Origin: Pseudomonas sp.
Lineage (GTDB): Bacteria > Pseudomonadota > Gammaproteobacteria > Pseudomonadales > Pseudomonadaceae
DNA length: 64,000 nt
NCBI RefSeq assembly: GCF_030150285.1
Contig: NZ_JASLGE010000014.1
Span: 8,275 to 72,274, forward strand
Direction: 5' to 3'
Position 1 is the stretch's first letter, and every line of letters begins with the position of its first letter. Made by a program: the position numbers and the translations under genes. This document shows, one piece after another, positions 33,401 to 41,143 of the stretch. The notes under the pieces are model-generated. The model made no database searches, was not told where the DNA came from, and saw only the letters and a program-made list of their open reading frames with translations.

Positions 33401-34216
33401 AGCAACAGCGCGCTGCACCGTTCCGTGGGCCCAATCAAACCAGAACTCGCCACCCGCCTTGATGGTTGAAAGGTTCCAAGGGTGAATCAGCTCCGCTGGC
33501 AACCATTTGGCCCAATCGCTCTGAGGCAGGCTCAGGTAAGCCTTAAGCGAACCCTCACGCCAGTGGCTGGCCTGAATCTTTGCCTTAAGACTCACCGCCA
33601 TGGGTTGGCCATCGGGCAAGGTCAACCGTGCATCAAGACGCTGATCGGTGGCACCGATGTCCAGCGTCAGGCCCACATAGGTCAGGGTAAAAGGGGGGTG
33701 ATTGAACGGCTCAAGCGTGACCTGGCTATCGAGCAGCGACACACGGGCCACACGCTGCAACTGGTTGAGCAATTGCTCGGGGTCCAACGGCTGGTCGTCC
33801 TGCACCGGCACACCTTCGAGTGTCCAGTGGCCTTCCTTGTCCTGGCGCGCGCTCACTTGCAGCCCATTGAGTTGCACATGAGCGATGCGGATATCCCGGT
33901 TCAAAAGGCTGGCCCACACATCGGGCACTACTTTGACTTCGTCCAGGCGCAAAGCGCTGTTGCCCTCACCCACCATCACATCACGGGCAAGGAGCACAGG
34001 TGCCATGCCAGACCAGTGCCCCTCCAGGCTGCCAATCGTCAAGGGCATACCCAAAGCTTCGCGGGCCTTGGTCTGGACGTCGACGCGGTATTCAGCGATC
34101 AACGGGGTCAACTCTCGGCCCAGGCTCACATACAGTGCCAAGAGCACCAGCACCAGAGCACACGCCCCTAATCCCCAGCGGGTCAGCGCGGCAAAAAAGC
34201 GCGTCAAACGCTCCAT
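30404..34216 (-). CDS. yhdP: AsmA-like envelope protein YhdP
   Basis: Very large (1270 residues) inner-membrane-anchored protein of the AsmA/TamB superfamily. In E. coli YhdP helps carry phospholipids to the outer membrane. One N-terminal membrane helix (about 13-35) is followed by a long beta-taco periplasmic region; the C-terminal AsmA-2 part includes LSVTGTLRN, FSGTLDAELEKGQFVEVD and PIAALLVGAPAIGGALF. The ATG at 34216 (MERLTRFFAALTRWG) starts the helix properly; an upstream TTG at 34234 is less likely. It is transcribed after rng and continues toward the nitrilase gene and tldD. Confidence 0.94.
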   Translation of the reverse strand: MERLTRFFAALTRWGLGACALVLVLLALYVSLGRELTPLIAEYRVDVQTKAREALGMPLTIGSLEGHWSGMAPVLLARDVMVGEGNSALRLDEVKVVPDVWASLLNRDIRIAHVQLNGLQVSARQDKEGHWTLEGVPVQDDQPLDPEQLLNQLQRVARVSLLDSQVTLEPFNHPPFTLTYVGLTLDIGATDQRLDARLTLPDGQPMAVSLKAKIQASHWREGSLKAYLSLPQSDWAKWLPAELIHPWNLSTIKAGGEFWFDWAHGTVQRAVARVNATDLRGAYADRKPESIKNLALHAWAERKEQGFRVVLDSLAMNLGETRWETRMQLQQFVASDTVQERWNLQADRLDLTPLTPLMDSLAPVPAEVAKVVDQLSVTGTLRNVVVDYRPGATDDQKLSFAANLRQVGFNATHGAPAARNVSGLISGDLGKGELRLDSKDFSLHLDPIFAKPWQYLQANALLKWTLDKNTFTLIAPYINVLGEEGKIAADFLIRIHMDHSQEDYLDLRVGLAEGDGRFTAKYLPDVLSPALSEWLKTAIIQGAVDHGFFQYQGSLEHDAVDAARSISLFFKVHDVELAFEPGWPHARKVSGDVFIEDSGVRIMASKGQLLDTQVSNVAVNIPHVPSGKVSHLFLDGDFDGGLGDGLKILQDAPIGTAETFAGWRGEGSLKGRVDLDIPLEHGEEPKIRVDFKTDKARLKLSEPELELTQLKGDFSFDSAKGLSGKGISARAFDRPVTAQIFADGKPGRLSTRVVARGQVGVKALTQWLKFNQPIPVSGDLPYQLQLTLDGADSQLRVSSNLKGAAVDLPAPFGLAISESRDSVFRMTLQGKERRYWFDYGDLANLTFAAPDGNLEAGRGELFLGMGDPVLPATKGLRIRGVLSELDIAPWQALVERYAGKDPGGSAKQLLSSADFKVGKLVAFGTQLDQVRLQMARSAATWGLQIDSKQAVGTVTLPDARNAPIVVTMQTLRLPAPDPKAVTDVHAPDPLASVDPRKVPALDMLIRKLYLGPDLLGAWSLKIRQTPRGIQLNTLDLGLKGLLLAGSGGWEGVPGSTSSWFKGRLGGSNLANVLKNWGFAPSVTSESFHVDVEGRWPGSPAWIGLDRFSGTLDAELEKGQFVEVDGSAQVVRIFGLLNFNSIGRRLRLDFSDLFGKGLSYDRVKGFLIARDGIYSTSRPILMTGPSTNLELNGTLNMVTDQVNAKLLVTLPVTNNLPIAALLVGAPAIGGALFVINKLIGDQVSRLASVQYSIQGPWTDPKITFDKPFEKN

Positions 34217-34291
34217 GTCAGTTGGCCCCTTCAAAAATGATCGCAGGGGCCAGGCTCAACCCCTTATGAGTGCTGCACGACGCACGATACT

Positions 34292-35749
34292 TCAGAGCAG
34301 CACCACATCGTATTGTTCCTGCGAGTACATGGTTTCGACTTGAAAACGGATCGTGCGGCCAATAAACCCTTCCAGCTCCGCCACGTTGCCCGACTCTTCA
34401 TCCAGCAAACGGTCAACCACTTTCTGATTCGCTAATACACGATAGCCAACGGCCTGATAGGCGCGGGCTTCCCGCAAGATTTCGCGGAAAATTTCGTAGC
34501 AAATGGTTTCCGGGGTTTTCAGCTTGCCCCGCCCCTGGCAGCAGACACAGGGCTCGCACAGCACTTGTTCCAGACTTTCGCGCGTACGCTTGCGGGTCAT
34601 CTGAACCAGACCCAGCTCAGTGATGCCAATAATGTTGGTTTTCGCGTGGTCGCGCTCAAGTTGCTTTTCAAGCGTGCGCAGCACTTGGCGCTGGTGTTCT
34701 TCGTCTTCCATGTCGATGAAGTCGATAATGATAATCCCGCCAAGATTGCGCAGGCGCAATTGCCGGGCAATGGCCGTGGCGGCTTCGAGGTTGGTCTTGA
34801 AGATGGTCTCTTCGAGGTTGCGATGCCCCACAAACGCGCCCGTGTTGACGTCGATGGTGGTCATGGCTTCAGCCGGGTCCACCACCAGGTAACCACCCGA
34901 CTTGAGCGGGACCTTACGGTCGAGCGCTTTCTGGATTTCATCTTCAACGCCATACAGGTCGAAAATGGGCCGCTCGCCCGGATAATGCTCAAGGCGATCC
35001 GCGATTTCCGGCATCAACTCGGCCACAAACTGCGTGGTTTTCTGGAAGGTTTCGCGCGAGTCTATGCGAATTTTCTCAATCTTCGGGCTGACCAAATCGC
35101 GCAAAGTGCGCAATGCCAAGCCCAAATCCTCATAGATCACCGTGGGCGCGCCGACTGTTTTAATCTGCAGCCCGATCTGATCCCACAAACGACGCAAGTA
35201 ACGAATGTCCATCAGGATTTCATCTGCCCCGGCACCTTCAGCGGCCGTGCGCAGAATAAAACCACCGGCTTCCTTGATGCCCTCCTGGGCCACACAGTCA
35301 CTGACCACTTGCTTGAGGCGGTCACGCTCGGCTTCGTCTTCGATTTTCAGCGAAATACCCACATGAGCGGTGTGCGGCATGTACACCAGGTAACGCGAAG
35401 GAATCGACAGTTGCGTGGTTAACCGCGCGCCTTTGGACCCGATGGGGTCTTTGGTGACTTGCACCACCAGGCTTTGGCCTTCGTGTACCAGCGCACTGAT
35501 GCTTTCGACTGCCTGGCCTTCGCGCAGGGATATTTCAGAGGCATGAATAAAGGCCGCCCGATCCAGTCCGATATCGACAAAAGCCGCCTGCATGCCAGGC
35601 AAAACCCGCACGACCTTGCCTTTATAGATATTGCCCACAATGCCGCGGCGCTGGGTGCGCTCGACATGCACTTCCTGCAAAACACCGTTCTCTACCACCG
35701 CCACGCGCGATTCCATCGGCGTGATGTTGATCAGGATCTCTTCACTCAT
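34292..35749 (-). CDS. rng: Ribonuclease G
   Basis: Endoribonuclease that matures the 16S rRNA 5' end and degrades some mRNAs. From the ATG at 35749 (MSEEILINITPMESRVAV) it has 485 residues. It has an N-terminal S1 domain (GIVGNIYKGKVVRVLPGMQAA), the DNase I-like catalytic core with metal-binding aspartates (VDVNTGAF, IIDFIDM), and the zinc-link cysteines CEPCVCC. It is shorter than RNase E, lacking the degradosome scaffold. A frame opening further upstream (to 35986) runs into maf and is rejected. Confidence 0.96.
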   Translation of the reverse strand: MSEEILINITPMESRVAVVENGVLQEVHVERTQRRGIVGNIYKGKVVRVLPGMQAAFVDIGLDRAAFIHASEISLREGQAVESISALVHEGQSLVVQVTKDPIGSKGARLTTQLSIPSRYLVYMPHTAHVGISLKIEDEAERDRLKQVVSDCVAQEGIKEAGGFILRTAAEGAGADEILMDIRYLRRLWDQIGLQIKTVGAPTVIYEDLGLALRTLRDLVSPKIEKIRIDSRETFQKTTQFVAELMPEIADRLEHYPGERPIFDLYGVEDEIQKALDRKVPLKSGGYLVVDPAEAMTTIDVNTGAFVGHRNLEETIFKTNLEAATAIARQLRLRNLGGIIIIDFIDMEDEEHQRQVLRTLEKQLERDHAKTNIIGITELGLVQMTRKRTRESLEQVLCEPCVCCQGRGKLKTPETICYEIFREILREARAYQAVGYRVLANQKVVDRLLDEESGNVAELEGFIGRTIRFQVETMYSQEQYDVVLL

Positions 35750-35805
35750 GGCTGGGTCTCGTTCAGGCGTCATCACATTAGTGCCACGTCTTGTAGGTGC
35801 GGCAT

Positions 35806-36411
35806 TCAGCGCACGGTAAGGTTTTGCCAACAGGGTATGCCGAAATGCGCCAGCAGTTCTGCGGTTTCGCACACAGGGAGCCCCACAACAGCGGAATAGC
35901 TGCCGTTCAGCCCGGTCACAAAGACCGCTGCAAGGCCTTGAATCGCATAGCCGCCGGCTTTGTCCTGGGGCTCGCCGCTGGCCCAATACAGGCTGGCTTC
36001 CTGGATGCTGATGTTTCGAAATGTGACTTGAGTGCGTACTACACGGGTTTCACAGCCCGCGCAGGTCATCAGAGCGATAGCCGTCAACACCTCGTGCTGG
36101 CGGCCAGAGAGCGCCATGAGCATAGCCAGGGCGTCAGCCTCATCGACGGGTTTGCCGAGAATCTGCTCGTCCAGCACCACCGCCGTATCGGCACCCAACA
36201 CACAAAACGCGTCAGTGGTAGATGAAGCCAAGAGTTGCGCGCGTCCCGCCTGTGCTTTTTCTCTCGCCAAGCGCTCGACATAAGCCACCGGCGATTCATC
36301 AGGAGAAGGGGTTTCATCAATGGCGGCACTGACAGTGCTGAAGGGCACGCCGATTTGAGTCAGTAACTCTCGCCGGCGCGGTGAGCCAGAAGCCAGGTAA
36401 AGCGAGGTCAT
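35806..36411 (-). CDS. maf: Maf-family nucleotide pyrophosphatase (YhdE-type)
   Basis: Hydrolyses dTTP, UTP or modified pyrimidine triphosphates in a house-cleaning role. It has 201 residues: N-terminal phosphate loop LASGSPRRRELL (about 6-17), DETP, the catalytic ADTAVVLD (about 75-82) and YAIQGLAAVF. It lies between mreD and rng, the conserved mreBCD-maf-rng order. Confidence 0.93.
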   Translation of the reverse strand: MTSLYLASGSPRRRELLTQIGVPFSTVSAAIDETPSPDESPVAYVERLAREKAQAGRAQLLASSTTDAFCVLGADTAVVLDEQILGKPVDEADALAMLMALSGRQHEVLTAIALMTCAGCETRVVRTQVTFRNISIQEASLYWASGEPQDKAGGYAIQGLAAVFVTGLNGSYSAVVGLPVCETAELLAHFGIPCWQNLTVR

Positions 36412-36463
36412 CGAGACATCTCCTTGTCACAGTGCACAAACCAGGAAATGGCTCGCGATCCCA

Positions 36464-36952
36464 TTAATTGATTTTGAAGCGCCGACGCAAGCCGCGCAGC
36501 CCGTAACTGACCCAAGGCCACAACAAGGCACTGACCAGCGCGGGCAATACCAGCGCAAGGGTCGGCTGGCGGTTACCGGTCAAGGCACTTAGCCACAGCT
36601 GAGCCAACTGCGCCAGACCGAAAATAACCAATATCACCAGGCTTTGCTGCCACATCGGAAACATCCGCAGACGCTGTTGAAGTGACAACACCAGAAATGT
36701 AATCAAGGTCAGGATCAGCGCGTTCTGCCCCAGCAACGTGCCATAGAGCACATCTTCAGCGAGCCCCAGGCACCAGGCCGTGACCATGCCCACCTTCTGC
36801 GGCAGGTACAGCGTCCAGAAGGCCAGCAGCAACGCCAGCCAAAGCGGGCGAAAGACCTCCATAAATTGCGGCATCGGTGAAATGCTCAACAACAGGCCGA
36901 TGGCGAACGTCAGCCAGATTATCCAGCCATGACTGGAACGAGTACTCACCAT
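36464..36952 (-). CDS. mreD: Rod-shape-determining protein MreD
   Basis: Integral inner-membrane protein of the elongasome that links MreC, MreB and the wall synthases. It has 162 residues with five hydrophobic segments and a basic C-terminus (GLRGLRRRFKIN). Its ATG overlaps the mreC stop (TAATG), so the two are translationally coupled. Confidence 0.93.
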   Translation of the reverse strand: MVSTRSSHGWIIWLTFAIGLLLSISPMPQFMEVFRPLWLALLLAFWTLYLPQKVGMVTAWCLGLAEDVLYGTLLGQNALILTLITFLVLSLQQRLRMFPMWQQSLVILVIFGLAQLAQLWLSALTGNRQPTLALVLPALVSALLWPWVSYGLRGLRRRFKIN

Positions 36953-37986
36953 TATTGCCTCTCCCGAGAAGTAGCCGGCGTGACAGCGGGCCGTTTGGCG
37001 GCAGGGGTGGGTGCGGCGGGTGCTGATAAAGGTGCAGCAGGAGCCGCGCCAGGTACGGCAACGGGTGCCGTCGCCTTGGGCACGGCCGGAACGATAGGGG
37101 ATGCATCACCGCCCTGCTCGGCCTCTTGAGCCTTGGCCGCATCATTGGCCCGCTCTTCCGGCGTACGGCTGTCGCTGAACACCAGCAGCAAGTAGCGGCT
37201 GCGGTTCAAGGCCGCCGTCGGTACGGCACGGACGATGGCAAAGGGTTGCCCGGAGTCGTGAATCACTTCCTTGACGGTGGCGACCGGGTAGCCGGCCGGA
37301 AAGCGCTGGCCCAGCCCCGAACTGACCAGCAGGTCACCTTCCTTGATGTCCGCCGTGTCCGCCACATGGCGCAATTCCAGGCGCTCGGGGTTGCCGGTGC
37401 CGCTGGCAATTGCACGTAGCCCGTTACGATTCACTTGCACGGGAATACTGTGGGTAATATCCGTGAGCAATAACACCCGCGAGGTGTAGGGCATCAACTC
37501 AACCACTTGGCCCATCAGGCCACGGGCATCGAGTACCGGTTGGCCCAGCACCACACCGTCGCGCTCGCCTTTGTTGATAATAATGCGATGGGTGAAAGGG
37601 TTGGGGTCCATGCCGATCAACTCAGCCACTTCGACCTTTTCATTGACCAGCGCAGAGGAATTCAACAGCTCGCGCAGGCGAACGTTTTGCTCAGTCAAGG
37701 CAGCCAGTTTTTGCAGGCGGCCCTGCAGCAGCAGATTTTCGGTTTGAAGTTTCTCGTTTTCAGCCACCAACTCGGTGCGGCTGCCAAACTGACTGGTCAC
37801 GCCCTGCAACAAACGCTGCGGCAGATCGGTGACCCAGTAGGTTTGCATCAGCACCAGCGACATTTGGCTGCGCACAGGCTTGAGCAACGTGAAACGGGCG
37901 TCCACTACCATCAGTGCGACCGACAACACGACCAACACCAAAAAGCGCACGCCCAATGAAGGGCCTTTAGAGAAGAGCGGTTTAAT
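36952..37986 (-). CDS. mreC: Rod-shape-determining protein MreC, probable ATT start
   Basis: Bitopic inner-membrane elongasome protein. There is a short cytoplasmic tail, one membrane helix (about 12-30), a coiled coil (about 70-110, ENEKLQTENLLLQGRLQKL) and a periplasmic beta domain; the C-terminus is a proline/alanine-rich tail. The first canonical start is a TTG at 37956 (MGVRFLV). However, the upstream in-frame codons read I-KPLFSKGPSLGVRF, which aligns with the E. coli N-terminus MKPIFSRGPSLQ. No ATG, GTG or TTG occurs between the in-frame stop and this segment, while GAGGAG lies at ideal spacing before ATT at 37986. I therefore start the gene at that ATT, giving 344 residues. The gene identity is certain; the start is inferred. 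Confidence 0.9.
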   Translation of the reverse strand: MKPLFSKGPSLGVRFLVLVVLSVALMVVDARFTLLKPVRSQMSLVLMQTYWVTDLPQRLLQGVTSQFGSRTELVAENEKLQTENLLLQGRLQKLAALTEQNVRLRELLNSSALVNEKVEVAELIGMDPNPFTHRIIINKGERDGVVLGQPVLDARGLMGQVVELMPYTSRVLLLTDITHSIPVQVNRNGLRAIASGTGNPERLELRHVADTADIKEGDLLVSSGLGQRFPAGYPVATVKEVIHDSGQPFAIVRAVPTAALNRSRYLLLVFSDSRTPEERANDAAKAQEAEQGGDASPIVPAVPKATAPVAVPGAAPAAPLSAPAAPTPAAKRPAVTPATSRERQ

Positions 37987-37995
37987 AGGCCGCTC
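37975..37995 (-). promoter_or_regulatory. Hairpin over the mreC translation start
   Basis: On the minus strand GAGCGG and CCGCTC form a perfect stem around a nine-base loop that contains the proposed ATT start codon; the stem includes part of the GAGGAG ribosome binding site (37993-37998). It could lower mreC expression relative to mreB. It also resembles a weak attenuator but has no T-run. Confidence 0.45.
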
Positions 37996-38130
37996 CTCTT
38001 GGGCAAGTGATCATTGTATTCATACGGCTTCAACGCGGCCTGGATGAAGATTGACAGAAGATAAACGCCAAAAGGCAGCACTGCAAAGGGCTACCTTCTG
38101 GTGATAATCACAGGGCTGCACCTCGCGATC

Positions 38131-39168
38131 TTATTCGCTGGAGAGCAGGTCCATCGTGTGTTTATCCATCATTTCCAACGCACGGCCACCGCCACGCGCA
38201 ACACAGGTCAATGGGTCTTCGGCCACGATCACCGGCAAGCCGGTTTCCTGGGCCAGCAGCTTGTCGAGGTCGCGCAACAGAGCGCCACCGCCGGTCAGCA
38301 CCAGGCCGCGCTCGGCGATGTCCGAGGCGAGTTCAGGTGGCGACTGTTCCAGCGCACTTTTCACGGCCTGAACGATGGTTGCCAGCGACTCTTGCAGCGC
38401 TTCCAGCACTTCATTGGAGTTCAGGGTAAAGGCACGTGGAACACCTTCGGCCAGGTTACGCCCGCGCACATCGACTTCACGCACTTCACCGCCTGGGTAG
38501 GCCGTGCCGATCTCTTGCTTGATGCGCTCAGCCGTCGACTCACCGATAAGGCTGCCGTAGTTGCGGCGCACATAGGTGATGATCGCTTCGTCAAAACGGT
38601 CGCCGCCCACCCGGACGGATTCGGCGTAAACCACACCGTTCAGGGAGATCAATGCGATTTCGGTGGTACCACCACCAATATCGACTACCATCGAACCGCG
38701 CGCTTCCTCTACCGGCAGGCCTGCACCGATAGCCGCAGCCATGGGCTCCTCGATCAGGAACACTTCACGCGCACCGGCACCCAGTGCCGACTCACGAATG
38801 GCGCGACGCTCAACCTGAGTTGATTTGCAAGGCACGCAGATGAGAACCCGAGGGCTCGGCTGCAAAAAGCTGTTTTCGTGCACTTTGTTGATAAAGTACT
38901 GCAGCATCTTTTCGCAGACGCTGAAATCAGCAATAACTCCGTCCTTCATCGGACGAATGGCAGCAATGTTGCCCGGTGTGCGACCCAGCATGCGCTTGGC
39001 CTCGGTGCCAACGGCAACAACACTTTTCTGGTTACCGTGCGTCCGAATAGCCACAACCGATGGCTCATTCAGGACAATACCGCGCTCACGCACGTAAATA
39101 AGGGTGTTGGCAGTGCCCAGGTCGATAGAAAGATCACTGGAAAACATGCCACGCAGTTTCTTGAACAT
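38131..39168 (-). CDS. mreB: Rod-shape-determining actin homologue MreB
   Basis: Bacterial actin that organises lateral wall synthesis on the inner face of the membrane. It has 345 residues. ATPase motifs are IDLGTANTLIY (about 15-25), VVDIGGGTTEIALISL and the ADP-binding LTGGGALLRDLD. It is the first gene of mreBCD; 144 bases of spacer with a hairpin separate it from mreC. It diverges from gatC across 210 bp that contains both promoters. Confidence 0.98.
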   Translation of the reverse strand: MFKKLRGMFSSDLSIDLGTANTLIYVRERGIVLNEPSVVAIRTHGNQKSVVAVGTEAKRMLGRTPGNIAAIRPMKDGVIADFSVCEKMLQYFINKVHENSFLQPSPRVLICVPCKSTQVERRAIRESALGAGAREVFLIEEPMAAAIGAGLPVEEARGSMVVDIGGGTTEIALISLNGVVYAESVRVGGDRFDEAIITYVRRNYGSLIGESTAERIKQEIGTAYPGGEVREVDVRGRNLAEGVPRAFTLNSNEVLEALQESLATIVQAVKSALEQSPPELASDIAERGLVLTGGGALLRDLDKLLAQETGLPVIVAEDPLTCVARGGGRALEMMDKHTMDLLSSE

Positions 39169-39378
39169 GGGAAAGGGACCCTAGGCAACGCGTGGGTAAA
39201 AAAGTGCGGCAAACTCTAACAACGACAGGGATTTTGGGCAAGGCACCAATATGTTAAATTGGCCGTTTTTCAGAGCACCAAGCCCCACAATCGCGGCCAT
39301 ATGACCGTAGAAATGCGGTAGTGTTCCGACAATCTAACACACGGATAGCATCCGTCCTGTTTTCCACTGGAGAATCCC

Positions 39379-39666
39379 ATGGCGCTTGAACGCTCCGACG
39401 TGGAAAAAATCGCTCATTTGGCCCGTTTGGGTCTCAATGATGCCGATCTCCCACGCACCACCGAAGCCCTTAATAGCATTTTAGGGCTGATTGATCAGAT
39501 GCAAGCGGTCGACACCCGCGATATCGAGCCTCTGGCCCACCCTCTGGAAGCCAGCCAGCGCCTGCGTGCAGACGTCGTGACTGAAAGCAATCATCGCGAG
39601 GCGTATCAGTCCATCGCACCAGCGGTCGAAAACGGCCTCTATCTGGTTCCGAAAGTCATCGAGTAA
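39379..39666 (+). CDS. gatC: Aspartyl/glutamyl-tRNA amidotransferase subunit C
   Basis: Small subunit that clamps GatA and GatB together in the GatCAB complex, which converts Glu-tRNA(Gln) or Asp-tRNA(Asn) to the amide. It has 95 residues: DVEKIAHLARLGLNDADL at the N-terminus and the conserved VDTRDIEPLAHPLE. It is the first gene of gatCAB, with TGGAG before its ATG. Confidence 0.95.
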   Translation: MALERSDVEKIAHLARLGLNDADLPRTTEALNSILGLIDQMQAVDTRDIEPLAHPLEASQRLRADVVTESNHREAYQSIAPAVENGLYLVPKVIE

Positions 39667-39681
39667 AGGGAAAGAGCCTGC

Positions 39682-41133
39682 ATGCATCAATTGACTCTGG
39701 CCGAGATCGCTCGCGGACTCGCCGATAAAAAGTTCTCCTCCGAGGAGCTGACCAAAACCCTGCTGGCGCGCATCGCGCAGTTGGACCCTCAGCTCAACAG
39801 TTTTATCACCCTCACCGAAGACCTTGCTCTGGAGCAGGCCAAGGCCGCCGACGCACGCCGTGCCAACGGTGAAAGTGGAGCCTTGCTGGGTGCACCAATC
39901 GGTCACAAAGACCTGTTCTGCACCGTGGGCGTACGCACCAGCTGCGGCTCGAAGATGCTCGACAACTTCAAGGCCCCTTACGACGCCACTGTCGTGTCGA
40001 AACTGGCGGCTGCGGGCGCTGTCAGCCTGGGCAAGACCAACATGGACGAATTCGCCATGGGCTCGGCCAATGAGTCGAGCTACTACGGGCCGGTTAAAAA
40101 CCCGTGGAACCTTGAGCATGTGCCTGGCGGTTCGTCGGGTGGCTCGGCCGCCGCTGTTGCCGCACGCTTGCTACCGGCTGCCACCGGCACCGACACCGGC
40201 GGTTCGATCCGCCAGCCGGCTGCGCTGACCAACCTTACCGGCCTGAAACCGACCTACGGTCGTGTATCGCGCTGGGGCATGATCGCGTACGCCTCCAGCC
40301 TCGATCAGGGCGGCCCGCTGGCACGCACCGCCGAAGACTGCGCCATTCTACTCCAGGGCATGGCTGGCTTCGATCCGCAGGACTCCACCAGCATTGACGA
40401 ACCTGTGCCGGACTACAGCGCCAACCTTAATGGTTCGCTGCAAGGCCTGCGTATCGGTGTGCCGGCCGAGTTCTTCAGTGACGGGCTCGACCCGCGCATT
40501 GCCGAACTGATTCACGCCAGCATCAAAGCGCTGGAAAAGCTCGGTGCCGTGATCAAGCCCATCAGCCTGCCTAACATGCAGCACGCCATTCCTGCGTACT
40601 ACGTGATCGCGCCCGCCGAAGCGTCTTCCAACCTGTCGCGTTTTGATGGCGTGCGTTTCGGCCATCGCTGCGAAGACCCGAAAGACCTCACCGACCTGTA
40701 CAAGCGTTCACGCGCCGAAGGCTTTGGCCCGGAAGTACAACGCCGGATCCTGGTCGGGGCCTACGCCCTGTCGGCGGGTTACTACGACGCTTACTACCTG
40801 CAAGCGCAAAAAATCCGTCGCCTGATCAAAAACGACTTCGTAAGTGCCTTCAAGGAAGTCGACATCATCCTCGGCCCGACCACGCCTAACCCGGCCTGGA
40901 AAATCGGCGCTAAAAACAGCGATCCGGTTTCCGCTTACCTGGAAGACGTGTATACCATCACCGCCAACCTGGCGGGCCTGCCGGGCTTGTCGATGCCTGC
41001 CGGTTTTGTCGACGGCCTGCCCGTTGGCGTGCAGTTGCTTGCACCCTACTTCCAGGAAAGTCGCTTGCTCAACGTCGCGCACCAGTATCAGTTGCACACT
41101 GACTGGCACACGCGCACACCTGCCGGCTTCTGA
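39682..41133 (+). CDS. gatA: Aspartyl/glutamyl-tRNA amidotransferase subunit A
   Basis: Glutaminase subunit delivering ammonia to GatB. It has 483 residues of the amidase-signature family: catalytic lysine in APIGHKDLFC (about 76-80), the Ser-cis-Ser region GGSSGGSAAAVAARLLPAATGTD with TDTGGSIRQPA. It is 15 bp from gatC and 10 bp from gatB, a standard operon. Confidence 0.97.
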   Translation: MHQLTLAEIARGLADKKFSSEELTKTLLARIAQLDPQLNSFITLTEDLALEQAKAADARRANGESGALLGAPIGHKDLFCTVGVRTSCGSKMLDNFKAPYDATVVSKLAAAGAVSLGKTNMDEFAMGSANESSYYGPVKNPWNLEHVPGGSSGGSAAAVAARLLPAATGTDTGGSIRQPAALTNLTGLKPTYGRVSRWGMIAYASSLDQGGPLARTAEDCAILLQGMAGFDPQDSTSIDEPVPDYSANLNGSLQGLRIGVPAEFFSDGLDPRIAELIHASIKALEKLGAVIKPISLPNMQHAIPAYYVIAPAEASSNLSRFDGVRFGHRCEDPKDLTDLYKRSRAEGFGPEVQRRILVGAYALSAGYYDAYYLQAQKIRRLIKNDFVSAFKEVDIILGPTTPNPAWKIGAKNSDPVSAYLEDVYTITANLAGLPGLSMPAGFVDGLPVGVQLLAPYFQESRLLNVAHQYQLHTDWHTRTPAGF

Positions 41134-41143
41134 GGAGAAACAT

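Noticed and set aside
37956..37986. TTG at 37956 as the mreC start
   Set aside because: It would remove the conserved cytoplasmic segment KPLFSKGPSLG and lacks a ribosome binding site at proper distance; kept only as the fallback if ATT initiation is disproved.
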